Positions 55,389 through 63,558 of a stretch of DNA of 64,000 nt are shown here, piece after piece. Source of the DNA: Bradyrhizobiaceae bacterium (GTDB taxonomy: Bacteria > Pseudomonadota > Alphaproteobacteria > Rhizobiales > Xanthobacteraceae). A program made the position numbers and the translations under genes. The stretch is from NCBI GenBank assembly GCA_003963145.1, contig RXJJ01000015.1, positions 248,001 to 312,000 on the forward strand, given 5' to 3'. The notes under the pieces were generated by a model. It saw nothing but the letters and a program-made list of their open reading frames with translations, was not told the origin of the DNA and ran no database searches. Within the stretch, counting starts at the first letter, position 1. The number at the start of each line of letters is the position of its first letter.

Positions 55389-55871
55389 GTGCGTGCCATT
55401 CTTGATTACTGCGGCGGCGGTCTTCTTCGCGAAGTCGCGCCGACCGCCATCCTGATCCGGGAAGGCGAGCGGACCGGCCATCTTTTCGTTCTGGTCGAGG
55501 GCCGGCTGGAGGTCGTCAAGGGCGACACCGTCGTCGCGACGCTGACCGAGCCCGGCGCCATCGTCGGCGAAATGTCGGCTCTGCTCGGCCAGCCTTATAC
55601 CGCCACCGTGCGGGCGCCGGTGTCCTCGAAGGTTTACCAGTTCTCCGATCCCGAAGCGTTCTTCCGCTCGCAGCCCGAGGTCGCTCTGCTGGTGGCGCGA
55701 ATGCTGGCGCAGCGGCTCAACGTCGCCACCACCTATCTCGCCGACATCAAGCGGCAATATGCGGGACACGGCAGCCACCTTGCGATGGTGGGCGACGTGC
55801 TGGAATGCATGATCAATTCGCCGGCGTCGACTGTTGCGCCGGGGTCGGACCGGGCTGACCCGAGGATGTGA
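55389..55871 (+). CDS. cyclic-nucleotide-binding-like domain protein without DNA-binding part
   Basis: A 160-residue protein: one CNB/Crp-type beta-roll (IREGERTGHLFVLVEGRLEVVKGDTVVATLTEPGAIVGEMSALLGQPYTATVRAPVSSKVYQF) and a helical end (VALLVARMLAQRLNVATTYLADIKRQY), with no HTH. In the phosphate-binding cassette the usual Arg before A-T/S-V is a Tyr (GQPYTATV), so it may not bind cAMP. GTG start at 55389. The 3' end overlaps the convergent metallophosphoesterase gene by 59 bp. Confidence 0.8.
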   Translation: MRAILDYCGGGLLREVAPTAILIREGERTGHLFVLVEGRLEVVKGDTVVATLTEPGAIVGEMSALLGQPYTATVRAPVSSKVYQFSDPEAFFRSQPEVALLVARMLAQRLNVATTYLADIKRQYAGHGSHLAMVGDVLECMINSPASTVAPGSDRADPRM

Positions 55872-56649
55872 CAAGCGAGATCAGCCAGTCCGGCGCTTCG
55901 GCGATCGGGGTGGCGGGACGCTGCAGCGGCGCCTGCAGGTCGATCACTTCCTCGCCCGCCGCGGACAGCCAGAACGCCTTGGTGCCCTCGATGTCCAGAA
56001 CGATATGCGTTGGCGGACGGCCGTATTGATGGCCGGCATTGAAAACCCAGGTCTTGCCGAGCCGGTCGAACCATGAGCCGTCGGTGACGAAGGGCGATTG
56101 ATGCACATGGCCGGAAATCACGATGTCCGGCTGATAAAGCTCGATCCATTGCTTGAGCTCGATATCGCCGAAGGAGCGCTTGCCGCCCCAGCTGGTTGGC
56201 GAATTCACGGGCGGCGCATGATGCACCCAGATCCAGCGATCGAGGCGGGCGGCAGCCGCCTGCCTCAGTTGATCGTCGATCTTCTGTTTCACCAGCGGGC
56301 CGTCCCACCACGGGCAGACCGTGAACAGGGTATTGCCGACTGCAATGCTGTCGCCGTCGCAGGCGATGCCGAGGTCGCGTACATCTCCGATCCAGCGCGA
56401 GACCTTCTCGCCCTCCGCGTTGCGTTCGTCGAGATCGTGATTGCCCGAACACAGCATCACCTTGGTGAGGCCGGACAGCAGGCCGAGATATTTCCGCACC
56501 ACCATGATCTGCGCGCGGAAATCGACCGGCGAGCCAATATCGAGAGCGTCGCCCGCGAAGATCACGGCATCGAACTGCGGCGCGGCGGCCAGCAGCCAGT
56601 CGAACTGCGGCAGGGAATAATGCAGATCCGCGACGACGAGACAGCGCAT
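55813..56649 (-). CDS. calcineurin-like metallophosphoesterase
   Basis: A 278-residue protein with the metallophosphoesterase motifs in order: DLHY (8-11), GDALDIG (33-39), GNHDLDE, WVHHAPP and GHVHQSPF. These supply the two-metal ligand set. Substrate unknown; cAMP phosphodiesterase and nucleotide pyrophosphatase are possible relatives. The last 30 residues are Pro/Gln-rich. Convergent and overlapping with the CNB-like gene. Confidence 0.85.
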   Translation of the reverse strand: MRCLVVADLHYSLPQFDWLLAAAPQFDAVIFAGDALDIGSPVDFRAQIMVVRKYLGLLSGLTKVMLCSGNHDLDERNAEGEKVSRWIGDVRDLGIACDGDSIAVGNTLFTVCPWWDGPLVKQKIDDQLRQAAAARLDRWIWVHHAPPVNSPTSWGGKRSFGDIELKQWIELYQPDIVISGHVHQSPFVTDGSWFDRLGKTWVFNAGHQYGRPPTHIVLDIEGTKAFWLSAAGEEVIDLQAPLQRPATPIAEAPDWLISLVTSSGQPGPTPAQQSTPAN

Positions 56650-56821
56650 GGCGATTCAAATCCGAAATGAATTCATATTAAAATTCGAGACGCTGCGATG
56701 CGCCGCTGACGGTCTTAATACGCGTATCGTCGATGGCGCAAGGTCGCCTGGCAGGCAGTTCATGCCGCCATAATAAGCGCTGAAAACAGGGACACGTGCT
56801 GCGTCAATTGGGCGCGAAAGC

Positions 56822-57094
56822 TTAACGTTCGATCTTCCAGGGATCGTATTTCGCTTTCGAATCGGGGACGCGCTCCATGGCGGCTTTGGCCGCTTTTTCT
56901 TCGTCGTCGCGTTTTTTCTTCTTCGCCGGGTCATCCGTTGGCCCGGTCCCGCCAATGGCGCTGCCCTTGTGGCCCTGCGCGAAAGCCGGCGGGGCCGATG
57001 CGAGCAAAACTCCGGCCACGAAAGCAATGATGAAAACGGCTGCAGACGTTTTCGCTGCGGGTTTTGTGAGGGCGGGTTTTCCGGCGATGCCCAT
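56822..57094 (-). CDS. small exported Lys-rich protein
   Basis: A 90-residue protein starting at the ATG at 57094, behind an excellent ribosome site (TTGGAGGA). A signal peptide (about 1-40, ending APPAFAQG) is followed by a Gly-rich segment and a charged tail (DDPAKKKKRDDEEKAAKAAMERVPDSKAKYDPWKIER). The final DPWKxxR appears in many small rhizobial exported proteins. Function unknown. Confidence 0.7.
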   Translation of the reverse strand: MGIAGKPALTKPAAKTSAAVFIIAFVAGVLLASAPPAFAQGHKGSAIGGTGPTDDPAKKKKRDDEEKAAKAAMERVPDSKAKYDPWKIER

Positions 57095-57180
57095 TGGTTC
57101 CTCCAAGATATAACAGGCGGGCAATGTATCGAAATTGAATGATCCGTAAATGTCGCACCGCTGACGGACAGCGAAGATTT

Positions 57181-58209
57181 TCAGCCGCGATGCCCTGACG
57201 ATCCACGCAAGGGAGATTGCACGTCCGCCTGTGCGCCGGTTGTTTGCAGTGCGGGACGGGTTTGCGCCGCAGCGGCGCGGACGCGATTACGTTCGTCATC
57301 GTGCAGGACCGGACGGTATTTCGCCCGTGCCGCCGCCATCGACGAGCCGCGCCAGGCCGCCAGCATGATGAGCGCGGCGCGCTCGCCGATCCTGTCATAC
57401 AGCCGCGCCAGCCGGTAAACGTCCATCACCGATGAGCCGATCGCCGGATTGAGAAACAGCAGCACGCGCTGGAAAACCTCGCCGGGCATGTTGAGCGCTC
57501 TTGCCGCGCAGGCCAGGGGCTCGCCCAGAGGATCGTCCACGATCAGCTTCGCCGTGATCGAGGGCAGGATCAGCGCGTCCGCCAGTTCGGCGGTGAACGC
57601 CGTGGTGTCGGCGACCATCGCCGCCTGTTCGAGAGCGATGACGGCGCGCGCGGCGCGTCTTGGATCGACCGGCATCGAGGGCTTGAGCGGAGCGTCGGCG
57701 AGGCTGTGCAGGATCTCGGCGCGGCTGCGCGAGCTCGCCGCCAGAAACATGTCGTTGAGCGAGGACGCATCCGCCGGCTGCATCGACAGCACCGGCTGCG
57801 GGGACGCGCCCGCGCCCGGCGCGGTGGGAGGCGCATCGACAAGCTCGATGTCGTCGCCTTCGTCGACAAAGGCAATGTCGCCGCTTTCGAGAGCAGCGGG
57901 TGGCGGCGCGGCCGGTGTGCGGCGGGGAAACGGCGGCGGTGCAAGACCGAGCTTGCGGCGGATTTCGCGCGGTGTGTTCGGATAAGTCGCGAGGCGCGAC
58001 CGGACGGCGGCACGGGTGGCGTCATCGACGCTGTCGATCAGCCGCGAGGTCAGTTCGACGAACTGCCTTTCTTCGTCGAAGTCATGTGTGCTGGTTTGAA
58101 CATAAAGATCGGTGAGCACACGCAGCAGGGTCGGGCGGATGTCGATGCCCTCATGCCGGGACAATCGCATCAGGCCATCGAAGCCGTGGAACATCGGAGC
58201 TGAGGTCAT
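57181..58209 (-). CDS. DUF2336 protein, second copy
   Basis: A 342-residue helical protein of the DUF2336 family. The N-terminal helices are RPTLLRVLTDLYVQTSTHDFDEERQFVELTSRLIDSVDDATRAAVRSRLATYPNTPREIRRKLG. A Pro/Ala-rich linker (90-145) and C-terminal helices (RAARAVIALEQAAMVADTTAFTAELADALILPSITAKLIVDDPLGEPLACAARAL and GERAALIMLAAWRGSSMA) follow. It differs from the copy at 25935-27053 by the linker and its overall sequence. It is divergent from a small HTH-like gene with an EcfG-type promoter. Confidence 0.82.
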   Translation of the reverse strand: MTSAPMFHGFDGLMRLSRHEGIDIRPTLLRVLTDLYVQTSTHDFDEERQFVELTSRLIDSVDDATRAAVRSRLATYPNTPREIRRKLGLAPPPFPRRTPAAPPPAALESGDIAFVDEGDDIELVDAPPTAPGAGASPQPVLSMQPADASSLNDMFLAASSRSRAEILHSLADAPLKPSMPVDPRRAARAVIALEQAAMVADTTAFTAELADALILPSITAKLIVDDPLGEPLACAARALNMPGEVFQRVLLFLNPAIGSSVMDVYRLARLYDRIGERAALIMLAAWRGSSMAAARAKYRPVLHDDERNRVRAAAAQTRPALQTTGAQADVQSPLRGSSGHRG

Positions 58210-58306
58210 GTGTGTGCGAATGGTTAAAGCCGATGCTCAAATCTAGATGTTCCCCTTTAATGAGCCCTTAAGATTATCAACCTGTTAAGGAAATTCCTCC
58301 GCTCCC

Positions 58307-58331
58307 GGAACATGAAGGACGCCAGCGCGTT
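58307..58331 (+). promoter_or_regulatory. EcfG-type general stress promoter
   Basis: GGAAC (58307-58311), a 16-base spacer, then CGTT (58328-58331): the GGAAC-N16/17-CGTT consensus of the alphaproteobacterial general stress sigma factor EcfG. It lies 66 bases before the start codon of the small HTH-like gene at 58397. Confidence 0.65.
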
Positions 58332-58396
58332 TGCCGTCCGACCTCCCAATGGTCACCGATACCCAAGCCGAATTCATCACCAAAACGGGTTAGGAG

Positions 58397-58597
58397 ATGC
58401 CACAAAACAGCAATCAGGTCTGGACCCGCGAACAGGAGCAGCAGCTGCGCGATTGGGCAAGTGCGGGAATCTCGGCGACGCTGGCCGCCGCCAAGTCGAA
58501 GCGCTCCCGTTCCGCCGTGATTTCCAAGGGTCAGCGGCTCGGTTTGAAGTTCATGCAGCCAAAGCGGCTCACGCGCGAGGACAAGGCGATCCGCTAA
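58397..58597 (+). CDS. small SANT/HTH-like protein
   Basis: A 66-residue basic protein: WTREQEQQLRDWASAGISATLAAAKSKRSRSAVISKGQRLGLKF. The W-T-x-E-(x)-E-L-R..G.S...A...L.RS..AV..K...LGL pattern resembles the GcrA-type/SANT helix-turn-helix, a short DNA-binding fold. ATG at 58397 with GGAG upstream. An EcfG-like promoter precedes it and a strong terminator follows, so it is a self-contained stress-controlled unit. Function inferred only. Confidence 0.75.
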   Translation: MPQNSNQVWTREQEQQLRDWASAGISATLAAAKSKRSRSAVISKGQRLGLKFMQPKRLTREDKAIR

Positions 58598-58622
58598 TTC
58601 CGAACGTCCCGGAAACGATAGG

Positions 58623-58653
58623 CCGGCGATGGGTGCGTCCCATCGCCGGTTTT
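58623..58653 (+). terminator. Rho-independent terminator of the small HTH-like gene
   Basis: The 11-bp stem CCGGCGATGGG (58623-58633) / CCCATCGCCGG (58639-58649), with loop TGCGT, is followed by TTTTGT. Confidence 0.88.
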
Positions 58654-58674
58654 GTCGTGCGTTGTCCGGGCGCG

Positions 58675-58691
58675 TTAACACCCCATTAACC
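58675..58691 (+). promoter_or_regulatory. CtrA-binding box
   Basis: TTAA (58675-58678), seven bases, TTAACC (58686-58691), followed by AT: a perfect match to the CtrA consensus TTAA-N7-TTAACC. It lies about 70 bases before the small gene at 58762. Confidence 0.65.
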
Positions 58692-58761
58692 ATGCGCTGC
58701 TCTTAATGGTCGCGCGCCGCAGCATCTTCGACGTTGGCGCGCTGGGGAAAAGAGCTTCGCT

Positions 58762-58968
58762 ATGGGCACCATCATTGAATTTCCGGCTGACGCGGCGACG
58801 CGGCGTCCGGACTCAAACATGGACAGTGCCCCGCGCTTGGGGAGCGCGACCGTGGTGATCCTTCCAGTGATCCGGATCGAGCGTCATGCCGAGGAACAGA
58901 CCGGCGGGCGCGGACCGGAGGAGGGAACAGCGCCAGGCCGCCGCCGCAAACGCCGGGCGCGATCCTGA
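58762..58968 (+). CDS. small basic protein with CtrA-type promoter
   Basis: A 68-residue protein starting MGTIIEFPADAATRR, a beginning I recall from other small proteins in this family of bacteria. It has a hydrophobic strand (SATVVILPVIRIERH) and a basic tail (GRRRKRRARS). No known domain. A CtrA box lies upstream, so cell-cycle timing is possible. The coding status rests on the conserved-looking start and the promoter context. Confidence 0.55.
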   Translation: MGTIIEFPADAATRRPDSNMDSAPRLGSATVVILPVIRIERHAEEQTGGRGPEEGTAPGRRRKRRARS

Positions 58969-59037
58969 AAATTGCCGTTCGCGCCGCCCGTGTCCGGCGC
59001 GAATTCAGTTCAATGTCATGACGCGCGGCGGACGCCG

Positions 59038-59766
59038 ATGTGCAATCCACTTTTTTTCATTCCGCTCATATTCGGCATCGGCTGCGTCGGCGATGATTTC
59101 GGCCGCACCCGCCAGACCTTCTATCATCAGGACATGCACAACTGGGTCGGCCAGGAGGCGACGCGCAGCCTCGACGGCGTGCCCTCGCAATTCGCGCTGA
59201 CCGACAACGAGCGCGCGCTGCGCGACATGGCCTATTACTTCATCGAGCCGCCGCATTCGCGCCCCGCCTGGCATGGCGTGTTCGGCGACTACAAGCAGAT
59301 TCCCGCGCCCTGGCGCGAGCGGCTGACCTTCGACCGCACCGCCTATGGCCGCAGGATGATCGACGAGCCGCACCGCTCGCAGGCTTCGTCCTATGCCGGA
59401 CTGATCGAGGACGTCCGCAACGATCTGACCATGCTCGACCAGTTCATCCCGCTGGCGATGAAGGTCAACGATCTCGACATCAAGCGCAACAAGGCGCTCG
59501 GCTATGTCGGCGATCTGTCGGCGCGCGAATATGCCGATGCTCAGGCGCGCATGCGCGAGAACGTGCTGGTGGTGCAGTGGGCGCAGCAATGCGTCGAGCA
59601 GCGTGTCTCGTCCTATCGCTGGGCGCTGGAGCGGCTGGTCATCATGGCGCCCGACGCCATGGCGGCGGAGGCCGATCGCCTGATCGGCGAACTCGCGCGG
59701 CGCGGCGCCACCGCATGGACCAGCGCGCCGCCGGTGGCGGGCCGGGTGCTGCGTGTCGGCGGCTGA
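59038..59766 (+). CDS. probable exported or lipoprotein-like protein of unknown function
   Basis: A 242-residue protein from the ATG at 59038 (MCNPLFFIPLIFGIGCVGDDFGRTRQ). The hydrophobic start with a Cys at residue 16 looks like a lipoprotein signal, but the lipobox (GIGC) is poor and no basic N-terminus is present. The rest is helical and charged: ALTDNERALRDMAYYFIEPPHSRPAWHGVFGDYKQIPAPWRERL and SSYAGLIEDVRNDLTMLDQFIPLAMKVNDLDIKRNKALGYV. An upstream start at 58972 would remove the signal. Family not recognised. Confidence 0.6.
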   Translation: MCNPLFFIPLIFGIGCVGDDFGRTRQTFYHQDMHNWVGQEATRSLDGVPSQFALTDNERALRDMAYYFIEPPHSRPAWHGVFGDYKQIPAPWRERLTFDRTAYGRRMIDEPHRSQASSYAGLIEDVRNDLTMLDQFIPLAMKVNDLDIKRNKALGYVGDLSAREYADAQARMRENVLVVQWAQQCVEQRVSSYRWALERLVIMAPDAMAAEADRLIGELARRGATAWTSAPPVAGRVLRVGG

Positions 59767-59835
59767 TACGACAACCGCCAGACACTGACGGAGTGGACGA
59801 CAGGCGCGCTGTTTAATTTGCCGAGCCTGCCGGCT

Positions 59836-60231
59836 TCATTCCAGCGCCGTCGCTTCCATCTCGATCTTCATGCCGTTGTTCAGCTGCACGCCGATCGCCG
59901 ACCGCGCCGGGGGCTGGTGCGGGAAGTAAGTGCGATAGATTTCGTTCATTCCGGCCCATTGCTCGATGTCGGTGATCATCACCAGCACCCGCACGACCTT
60001 CTCCATGCTCGACCCGGCCGATTCCAGCATGTGTTTCATGTTCTGCAAAATCTGTTCGGCCTCTTCGTTGATCGTTCCCTTTTTGCGCTGGCCGGTGACC
60101 GGGTCGATCGAGATCATGCCGGACAGGAAGATAAATCCGTTCGCCCGTATGCCCGGCGAATGAGGAATTTTGAAATGTTTGGAGATGTTCAGAAGGTCGT
60201 TCCGGGGCGTGATGACGGACCTGGTGGTCAT
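59836..60231 (-). CDS. RidA/YjgF-YER057c-family protein
   Basis: A 131-residue Rid-family protein. RidA hydrolyses reactive enamine/imine intermediates made by PLP enzymes. The key Arg is kept in PPARSAIGVQL, and the GFIFLSGMISIDPVTGQ and EEAEQILQNMKHMLESAG segments are typical. ATG at 60231 with AGGGAGAAG upstream. It is the last gene of an operon after the ABC importer genes (18 bp from the permease stop), so it may act on the imported compound's imine products. Confidence 0.9.
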   Translation of the reverse strand: MTTRSVITPRNDLLNISKHFKIPHSPGIRANGFIFLSGMISIDPVTGQRKKGTINEEAEQILQNMKHMLESAGSSMEKVVRVLVMITDIEQWAGMNEIYRTYFPHQPPARSAIGVQLNNGMKIEMEATALE

Positions 60232-60249
60232 GGGCTTCTCCCTGCTGGT

Positions 60250-61038
60250 TTAGTTTTTTCCTTCCCAATGCGCGACACGCACAATGGCGACGTGAAAAAG
60301 CCGGTCTAGCACAAGTCCGATGATGCCGACGATTGCTATTCCGACGATGACCGAACCTGTCTTGAAGAAGTTGCTCGCATCGAGAATGATGAAGCCGATG
60401 CCCTTGTCCGCGCCGAGAAGCTCGGCCGCGACCAGCACGGACAGGGCCGTGCCGAGCGCGACCCGAAGCCCGGTAAAAATCTGCGGCAGTGCGCTTGGAA
60501 GCAGGACGGATGTAAAGGTGCGGAAACTGCTGGCGCCGAAACAGCGCGAGGCTCTTATCAATTCCGGATTGGTCGCTCGCACGCCGGCCTGGGTATTTAT
60601 CATCGTGATGAGAAAGACCGGCAGGAAGATCAGGATGATCTTCGACAATTCTCCAAGGCCGAACCAGAGAATGAGAAGCGGAATGATTCCGAGAGGCGGG
60701 ATCGGCCGCAGCACTTCGGTGGGCGACAGGAAAACGGCGTCGACGGCGGCCGAGTTCGCTCTCAGAAGCCCGACGATGATCCCGAGCGCGGATCCGGCGA
60801 TGAAAGCCGTCCCGACCCGGAAGCCGCTGGCGCCAAGATGTTCGGCGAGCGTTTTTCCCCCGTAACCGTCATGCAGCATGGTCAGCCAACTCTCCCAGAC
60901 CGCGGACGGCGAGGGAAGGATGACGCTTTTGACCCATCCGTATCTGGTGCTGACGATCCACAAAATGAAAATCAGGACCGGGGAAATCAGCGCGATGCTG
61001 AGATATCTGAGCCTGGCTCTTTTGGCGTCCTGACTCAT
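60250..61038 (-). CDS. ABC importer permease (SsuC/TauC family)
   Basis: A 262-residue inner-membrane permease with six TMs. The EAA coupling loop is TNPELIRASRCFGASSFRTFTSVLLPSALPQIFTGLRVALGTALSVLVAAELLGADKG, as in sulfonate, taurine and nitrate transporters. The start overlaps the ATPase stop by four bases, giving an ATP-binding, permease, RidA order. Confidence 0.92.
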   Translation of the reverse strand: MSQDAKRARLRYLSIALISPVLIFILWIVSTRYGWVKSVILPSPSAVWESWLTMLHDGYGGKTLAEHLGASGFRVGTAFIAGSALGIIVGLLRANSAAVDAVFLSPTEVLRPIPPLGIIPLLILWFGLGELSKIILIFLPVFLITMINTQAGVRATNPELIRASRCFGASSFRTFTSVLLPSALPQIFTGLRVALGTALSVLVAAELLGADKGIGFIILDASNFFKTGSVIVGIAIVGIIGLVLDRLFHVAIVRVAHWEGKN

Positions 61039-61910
61039 GGCAGCACCGTCTCGTGCGCGCTGTCGCCTCTCATCTTGAGATAGAGTTCATTCCTCAGCGA
61101 CAGGAAATTCGGGTGAATACGGTTCTCCGGTTTCCATCGCGGCGAGGGAAGGTCGACGACATATTCCTCGTGACGGCCCGGCTCCTTCGATGAAAACAGA
61201 AAAATTCGGGACCCCATGAAGACGGCTTCGTCGATGCTGTGGGTGATGCATATGATCGTGGAATTCGTCTTGTCCTGTATTTTCAGAACTTCTTCCTGAA
61301 GGGTTTCCCGGGTCTGGACATCGACGGCGGCAAAGGGCTCGTCCATCAGGATGACATCCGGCTTTGCGGCCAGTGCGCGAGCCAGGCCCACGCGTTGCCG
61401 CATGCCGCCGGAGAGCTGATAGGGATATTTTTCGCCAATCCCCGCCAGGCCGACGAGCTGCAGCATGTCACGCGCTGTCGACGCGCGCTCGCTTGCGGGC
61501 GCTCCCCTGCATTTCAGGCTGTAGGTGATGTTGCCGGCGACGGTCAGCCAGTTGAAAAGCGCGTTCGACTGGAACACCACGGCGCGGTCCGGCCCCGGCG
61601 AGGTGATTTGCTTACCCGATACGAAAGCGTAACCCGATGTCGGCTGTATAAATCCCGCAATGACATTCAGGATGGTGCTTTTTCCGCAGCCGGAAGCTCC
61701 GAGGAAGCTGACGATTTCGTTTTTCCCGATGCGAAAGGAAACGTCACTGACGGCGACCTTGTCGTCATAGGCGACGCTCACGCTGTCCAGCTGGATCATT
61801 TTCTCCGGGACGCTTGCCGTTTGGTCCTGCGGTGGAGCGTTTGCTGCAGCCTCGGACACGCCCCACGGCTCGCCGGTCCAGCCGTGGCGAGTCTTGAAAC
61901 GGTTCAGCAT
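61035..61910 (-). CDS. ABC importer ATPase (SsuB/TauB family)
   Basis: A 291-residue ATPase: Walker A GASGCGKST, Q-loop FQSNALFNWLTV, signature LSGGMRQRVGLARAL, Walker B VILMDEPFAAVD and switch His ITHSIDEAVF. The N-terminal 35 residues (TRHGWTGEPWGVSEAAANAPPQDQTAS) are an extension relative to typical TauB. It energises uptake through the neighbouring permease. Two bases separate it from the binding-protein gene. Confidence 0.93.
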   Translation of the reverse strand: MLNRFKTRHGWTGEPWGVSEAAANAPPQDQTASVPEKMIQLDSVSVAYDDKVAVSDVSFRIGKNEIVSFLGASGCGKSTILNVIAGFIQPTSGYAFVSGKQITSPGPDRAVVFQSNALFNWLTVAGNITYSLKCRGAPASERASTARDMLQLVGLAGIGEKYPYQLSGGMRQRVGLARALAAKPDVILMDEPFAAVDVQTRETLQEEVLKIQDKTNSTIICITHSIDEAVFMGSRIFLFSSKEPGRHEEYVVDLPSPRWKPENRIHPNFLSLRNELYLKMRGDSAHETVLP

Positions 61911-61912
61911 GA

Positions 61913-62932
61913 TCAGCTCTTCAGAAAAGCCGCGACCGGCTGGGGATTGATAAGGCCCGCCCAGTTGACATCCGCGCTCTTGATCTTGTTGATCTGCACA
62001 AGAAATTCCGCGATTTCTTTCAGGTGCTCGACATATTTGGACTGGTCGGCCTGACCGACGCCGCCGAGATATTTGTTTGTGAGTTCTTCCTCGAAGCTCG
62101 GGCGATAACTGTTTTGCCGCTTCACGAGCGCGACGACTTCCTCCACGGGAACGCCGAGACGCTTCGCCTCGAACGGCATGACCGACAGCGGGTCCTGACG
62201 GTATGCCGTAAGGCCCTCATGCCATGCGGCCAGAAAGCGCTGCAGGGCTTCGGATTTCGTTTGAATAAACTCCTGGCGCGCGACGAGTACGCCTGCCGTA
62301 TATCGGCCAAGCGAGGAAGGCGTGGCGATCGTCAGCCCGCCGGCCTTCTCGATTTGCGTAATGTTTGGCTCCCAGGTGAACGCGGCATCGATCCGGTCTG
62401 AAAGATAGGCCGGTGGCATGTTCGCGGGAGTTAAATTGACCAGGGTGACATCGGAGGCGGTGAGGCCGACCTTTGAAAGGGCGAGCAGTGCGAGAAAATG
62501 GCTCGTTGCTCCGATAGTCACGCCAATCGATTTTCCCTTCAGGTCGTCAAGTCCCTTGATGCCCTTGGCGGGATTCGCCACCAGTCGCTGGTGAGAGGTG
62601 TCGGTCCGCTCCACGAGAAAAATCTGCAAGGGAAGGCCGTTGGCGAAACTCGTGATGGCGGGAAATTCCCCCATCCACGCCAGATCGGCTTCGCCCGCCG
62701 CCAGTGCGGGCAACTGCTGCGGCCCGGCGGCAAAAGGCAACAGTTTGACGTCGACGTTGTATTTTTCGAATAGCCCCTTGCCGGCCACGTACATCAGCAG
62801 GACGTTCACGTCGCCGCTCTGGTAGGCGAAATTCACGACATTGTCTGCGGCTTTTGCGGATCGTCCCAGTTGCGACATCGCCACGCCGCCGGCTGCCAGC
62901 GTCAGAAGATGTCGCCGATTCAGGGAATGCAT
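61913..62932 (-). CDS. periplasmic substrate-binding protein of the taurine/sulfonate/nitrate ABC type
   Basis: A 339-residue SsuA/THI5-like binding protein. The signal (MHSLNRRHLLTLAAGGVAMSQLGRSAKA) contains NRRHLL, a possible Tat motif. The mature part: VNVLLMYVAGKGLFEKYNVDVKLLPFAAGPQQLPALAAGEADLAWMGEFPAITSF, then LKGKSIGVTIGATSHFLALLALSKVGL and SDRIDAAFTWEPNITQIEKAGG. First gene of the importer-RidA operon. The substrate is not set by sequence; sulfonates, taurine, nitrate/nitrile or amines are options. Confidence 0.9.
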   Translation of the reverse strand: MHSLNRRHLLTLAAGGVAMSQLGRSAKAADNVVNFAYQSGDVNVLLMYVAGKGLFEKYNVDVKLLPFAAGPQQLPALAAGEADLAWMGEFPAITSFANGLPLQIFLVERTDTSHQRLVANPAKGIKGLDDLKGKSIGVTIGATSHFLALLALSKVGLTASDVTLVNLTPANMPPAYLSDRIDAAFTWEPNITQIEKAGGLTIATPSSLGRYTAGVLVARQEFIQTKSEALQRFLAAWHEGLTAYRQDPLSVMPFEAKRLGVPVEEVVALVKRQNSYRPSFEEELTNKYLGGVGQADQSKYVEHLKEIAEFLVQINKIKSADVNWAGLINPQPVAAFLKS

Positions 62933-63204
62933 TGCAAGACCTCACGGGTTGGGACGAGCCGTCCTCGTTTTGCAACACAATCCTATGGTCCTCACAAATC
63001 GGATGTAAGCGCGATAGTTGATTAATTGCGCTTTTAGAATAATTGCCCTCGTTGGGAGCACTCGTTGCATTATTCTTTTGCTTTGAGCCCCGATTGCGTC
63101 ATCGTGCATCATGCGGCGCAACGCCGCGCGACATCGCGCTGGTTGCGTTGAGCCGATGACGCCCTCATTTTGATGTCAGGTGTTCATGAATCGGGGAGGA
63201 AGCG

Positions 63205-63558
63205 ATGCCCCGCTCTCTGATGAATCGGCTTGGCGCATGTGTTCCGGCGCAATCCGCGTTCGTTCTTGTGGCGCTGGGTTTGACGCTCGCAATTCCGGCA
63301 GGCGTCATTGTGCGGACGTTCGAGCCGTCTTTGGTGCTGCCCGCGTTCAGTGTTCTGCTTTTCATGAGCGCGGCGCTGGCCGTGCTGGTTGCGATTCTGC
63401 TGAAGGCCGTGCGCAACAGGCGAGGGCTGACGCTTTGGGATATCGCCGGAGGACTTGCAATCACCGGCTGCGCCGCCTCTGTGCTCAGCGAGCCGGATCA
63501 GGTGACGCTGTTGTTTGAGCATCTGTTCGAGCGCCGCGCGACGGCGAAACAGGAGTAG
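63205..63558 (+). CDS. small membrane protein
   Basis: A 117-residue protein with three hydrophobic helices (about 14-36, 42-67, 78-95) and a basic inner loop (KAVRNRRGLTLWD). ATG at 63205 with GGGGAGGAAG upstream. No family recognised. Next rightward gene is the TerC-family one, about 200 bp on. Confidence 0.72.
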   Translation: MPRSLMNRLGACVPAQSAFVLVALGLTLAIPAGVIVRTFEPSLVLPAFSVLLFMSAALAVLVAILLKAVRNRRGLTLWDIAGGLAITGCAASVLSEPDQVTLLFEHLFERRATAKQE

